DNA from: Spyradocola sp050942925
GTDB lineage: Bacteria > Bacillota > Clostridia > Christensenellales > UBA1750
Length of the DNA stretch: 64,000 nt
Assembly (NCBI GenBank): GCA_050942925.1
Contig: JBMNOF010000003.1
Location: 1 to 64,000 of the forward strand
Reading direction: 5' to 3'
Numbering within the stretch: position 1 is the stretch's first letter; every line of letters begins with the position of its first letter. The position numbers and the translations under genes are program-made. This document shows positions 62,010 through 64,000 of the stretch, one piece after another. The notes under the pieces are model-generated. The model had not been told where the DNA came from and made no database searches. It worked only from the letters and a program-made list of their open reading frames with translations.

Positions 62010-63746
62010 TTAGGCGATGGCGCTGTTTTGGATTCGGTTCATGCGGGCGTAAATTCCGCCGCGCGCGACGAGTTCTTCGTGGGTGCCGGACTCCGCGATG
62101 CGCCCGTCCTGGATGACCAGGATGAGGTCCGCGCTGCGGATGGTCGAGAGCCGGTGCGCGATGGCCAGGATCGTGCTCTTGCCCGCAATGGCGGAGATGG
62201 CCTTCTGGATCTGGCGCTCGGTTTCCACGTCCACGGAGGCGGTCGCCTCGTCCAGGATGATGATGGGGCTGGCGCGCAGGATCGCGCGGGCAATGGCCAC
62301 GCGCTGCTTCTGTCCGCCGGAAAGGCGCAGGCCGCGCTCGCCAACGTGTGTTTCATAGCCCTCCGGCATGGCCTCGATGTCGTCGTGAATATTGGCCGCC
62401 CGGGCTGCGGCGACGATCTCCTCGTGCGTGGCGTTGGGCTTGGCATAGCCAATGTTTTCCTCGATGGTGCCGTTAAAGAGGAAGGTATCCTGCAGGACCG
62501 GCGAGATGTTTCGCCGCAGGCTTTCCACCGTCACGTCCTGTATGTCCTGCCCGTCGATGCAGATTCGGCCGCTGGTCGGCTCGTAAAAGCGCGAAATGAG
62601 CTGCGTAAGCGTGGTCTTTCCCACGCCCGTGGGCCCAACGAGCGCCACCATCATGCCCGGCTTGCACGAAAAGCTGATGTCCTGCAAGACCGGCTCGCCC
62701 TCCTTGTAGGAGAAGGAGACGTGCTCAAACGAAATGGCACCCTGGGGATTTTGCAGGGGCTTGGCCCCCTTCTTGTCCTGAATGCGGGAAGGGGTATCCA
62801 GCACCATCATCACGCGCTCGGCCCCGGCCATGGACTGCTGCATGTTCTCCAGCAGCGTCGCCAGGCCCGAAATCGGCGCATAGAAGAGGCTCAGGTACAG
62901 CACAAAGGAGACGATGTCCTCCACGGAGAGATTCCCCTGGTAGGCCAGCAGCCCGCCAAAGGCCACGACCAGGATCGTGCCGATGGAAGAAAGGAACTCC
63001 ACCGAAGGATGGAACACCGCGCTGATCTTGAGGGCCTTGAGCATTGCGCGCACGTGATCGAAGTTTTTCTCGTCCACGCGCGTCGTCTCATAGCTCTCCT
63101 GCCCAAAGGACTGAATCTCGTGAATGCCGGAGAGATTGTCCTGCAATTTTCCGCTCAGTTCTCCCATCTTGCGCTGGGAGACGCGGAAGTACGGCCGCAC
63201 CTTCTTGGCAAAGATCACGCCGGAAATCAGGATGAGCGGGATCGGGAAGCAGGTGATGAGGGCGAGCTTCCAGTTGATGAACAGAAGGATCGCCAAAACC
63301 CCGAGGAAGGTCACGACGTTCGTGATCATCTCCGGGATGATGTGCGCATAGAGCAGCTCAAAGTCGCGCGTGTCGTTGACCACGCGGCTCATCAGGTCGC
63401 CGGTCTGCTTGTCGTGGAAGAAACCCAGGTCCAATCTCTCGAGCTTGTCGTAGATCTTGGTGCGCAGATCCCCCACGAGATACCAGGCGGCCTTGTGCGC
63501 CAGGTAGTTGCTCAGGAACCGGAAGGCCACGCGCAGCAGGTACAGCGCGAGCAGGATCACCGTCAGCCAGCCAATCGCCGAAAGCGACGAATCGTCCATG
63601 CCCCGCTCCACGATGCCGGTCATGGACGAAAGCACGCGCGGCGCCGCCAGGTTCACGGCCGTGAGCCCCAGCGTGGACAGGATCGCGACCACGTAGAGGT
63701 TTCTGTAGCGGATCGCCTCGCGGCTCAGCCTCCACAAGAGTTTCAT
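62010..63746 (-). CDS. ABC exporter (MsbA-type, membrane plus ATPase)
   Basis: A 578-residue half-transporter. The N-terminal ~310 residues have six transmembrane helices. The ATPase half has Walker A GPTGVGKTT, signature LSGGQKQRVA, Walker B IIILDEATASVD and H-loop AIAHRLS. It works as a homodimer or with a partner to export lipids, peptides or drugs. The exact substrate is unknown. ATG at 63746 has AAGGGGAG upstream; no promoter is clear between it and the tRNA terminator, so read-through is possible. Confidence 0.9.
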   Translation of the reverse strand: MKLLWRLSREAIRYRNLYVVAILSTLGLTAVNLAAPRVLSSMTGIVERGMDDSSLSAIGWLTVILLALYLLRVAFRFLSNYLAHKAAWYLVGDLRTKIYDKLERLDLGFFHDKQTGDLMSRVVNDTRDFELLYAHIIPEMITNVVTFLGVLAILLFINWKLALITCFPIPLILISGVIFAKKVRPYFRVSQRKMGELSGKLQDNLSGIHEIQSFGQESYETTRVDEKNFDHVRAMLKALKISAVFHPSVEFLSSIGTILVVAFGGLLAYQGNLSVEDIVSFVLYLSLFYAPISGLATLLENMQQSMAGAERVMMVLDTPSRIQDKKGAKPLQNPQGAISFEHVSFSYKEGEPVLQDISFSCKPGMMVALVGPTGVGKTTLTQLISRFYEPTSGRICIDGQDIQDVTVESLRRNISPVLQDTFLFNGTIEENIGYAKPNATHEEIVAAARAANIHDDIEAMPEGYETHVGERGLRLSGGQKQRVAIARAILRASPIIILDEATASVDVETERQIQKAISAIAGKSTILAIAHRLSTIRSADLILVIQDGRIAESGTHEELVARGGIYARMNRIQNSAIA

Positions 63747-63796
63747 GTGCGCTTCACTCCCCTTTGTCTTTTTCGTTCTGGAAAAGGCCAATAGAA

Positions 63797-63830
63797 AGAA
63801 AAAAAGCTCGAAAGCCATTGCTTTCGAGCT
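63797..63830 (-). terminator. Terminator of tRNA-Glu
   Basis: Perfect AGCTCGAAAG/CTTTCGAGCT stem with a 6-base loop followed by TTTTTTT on the minus strand, three bases after the encoded CCA. Confidence 0.88.
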
Positions 63831-63832
63831 AC

Positions 63833-63908
63833 TGGCACCTCCAAGGGGATTCGAACCCCTGTTGCCGCCGTGAGAGGGCGGTGTCCTAGGCCACTAGACC
63901 ATGGAGGC
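63833..63908 (-). tRNA. tRNA-Glu (anticodon CTC), CCA encoded
   Basis: Minus-strand cloverleaf. The acceptor GCCTCCA pairs with TGGAGGT (with a G-U end pair). The anticodon loop is CTCTCAC (CTC, glutamate), T arm GGGGTTCGAATCCCC, discriminator G and CCA. Length 76 bases. Confidence 0.95.
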
Positions 63909-63916
63909 AAACAAGA

Positions 63917-63990
63917 TGGCAGCGGGACTAGGATTCGAACCTAGGCAATACGAGTCAGAGTCGTAGGTGCTACCGTTACACCATCCCGCT
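63917..63990 (-). tRNA. tRNA-Gln (anticodon CTG), CCA encoded
   Basis: Minus-strand cloverleaf. The acceptor AGCGGGA pairs with TCCCGCT, anticodon loop CTCTGAC (CTG, glutamine), T arm CTAGGTTCGAATCCTAG, and CCA. Length 74 bases. It lies 8 bases upstream of tRNA-Glu and is very likely cotranscribed with it; the promoter lies outside the window. Confidence 0.95.
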
Positions 63991-64000
63991 ATTTGCCGTG

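Overview
The window comes from a GC-rich, low-GC-phylum-style (Firmicutes/Clostridia-like) monoderm. The signs are strong AGGAGG ribosome sites before most genes, sigma-A-type TTGACA/TATAAT promoters, a Crh/HPr-like protein, a QueT transporter behind a preQ1 riboswitch, and a lipobox lipoprotein. I cannot name a species. No integrase, terminase, capsid or transposase gene is visible, so the large tail-like cluster is a domesticated contractile injection system and not a prophage.

Layout. 1-660: tRNA-Val, a small HPr-like gene and a two-way terminator. 663-48250: about 47.6 kb in which every gene reads on the minus strand, mostly with overlaps or gaps under 150 bases, behind one near-consensus promoter (48332-48361). 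This is a contractile injection system (CIS) operon. Read in transcription order it encodes: three small leader proteins; sheath; tube; assembly chaperone; a 60-residue DUF6760-like protein with a CTG start; two more tube-like proteins; a 1532-residue protein with seven collagen-like blocks; LysM tube-base protein; gp27-like hub; gp5/VgrG-like spike; gp25; two baseplate wedge proteins; tail protein I; an appendage-like protein; a pseudokinase; a membrane sensor with a degenerate class III cyclase domain; a membrane MORN-repeat protein; a TolC-like secreted protein; a Pvc16/DUF4255 cap; a beta-domain protein; a PAAR-like DUF4280 tip; a membrane sensor; an AAA+ ATPase; an alanine racemase fused to an unknown domain; a lipoprotein binding protein; an MFS permease fused to a sensor; a second AAA+ ATPase; a 1521-residue seven-repeat helical protein; a protein with hydrophobic helices; and two YbjN-like proteins. 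A WYL regulator (48561-49562) with a palindrome in its own promoter lies just upstream of the operon promoter.

49.7-54.2 kb: preQ1-I riboswitch and queT, a secreted CAP-domain protein, a class I glutamine amidotransferase-like hydrolase, a Gfo/Idh/MocA oxidoreductase, tRNA-Ile and a glycine-rich protein. 54.2-57.1 kb: MATE exporter, dCTP deaminase and nucleoside phosphorylase. 57.1-60.3 kb: a GH127-type arabinofuranosidase with an oxidoreductase. 60.3-64 kb: a NitT/TauT-type ABC permease and ATPase without a binding protein, an MsbA-type ABC exporter, and tRNA-Glu and tRNA-Gln.

How it may work. The structural set (sheath, tube, spike, baseplate, cap, AAA+) is complete enough for a working contractile particle. 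What is unusual is that at least five membrane or secreted sensor-like proteins, a racemase fusion and a pseudokinase are embedded in the same transcription unit. This suggests, by inference only, a cell-anchored, signal-controlled injection machine in a monoderm. The four genes at the 3' end (663-6999) look like a possible cargo module, with YbjN-like proteins as candidate chaperones. The collagen-repeat protein sits where contractile phages keep the tape-measure gene.
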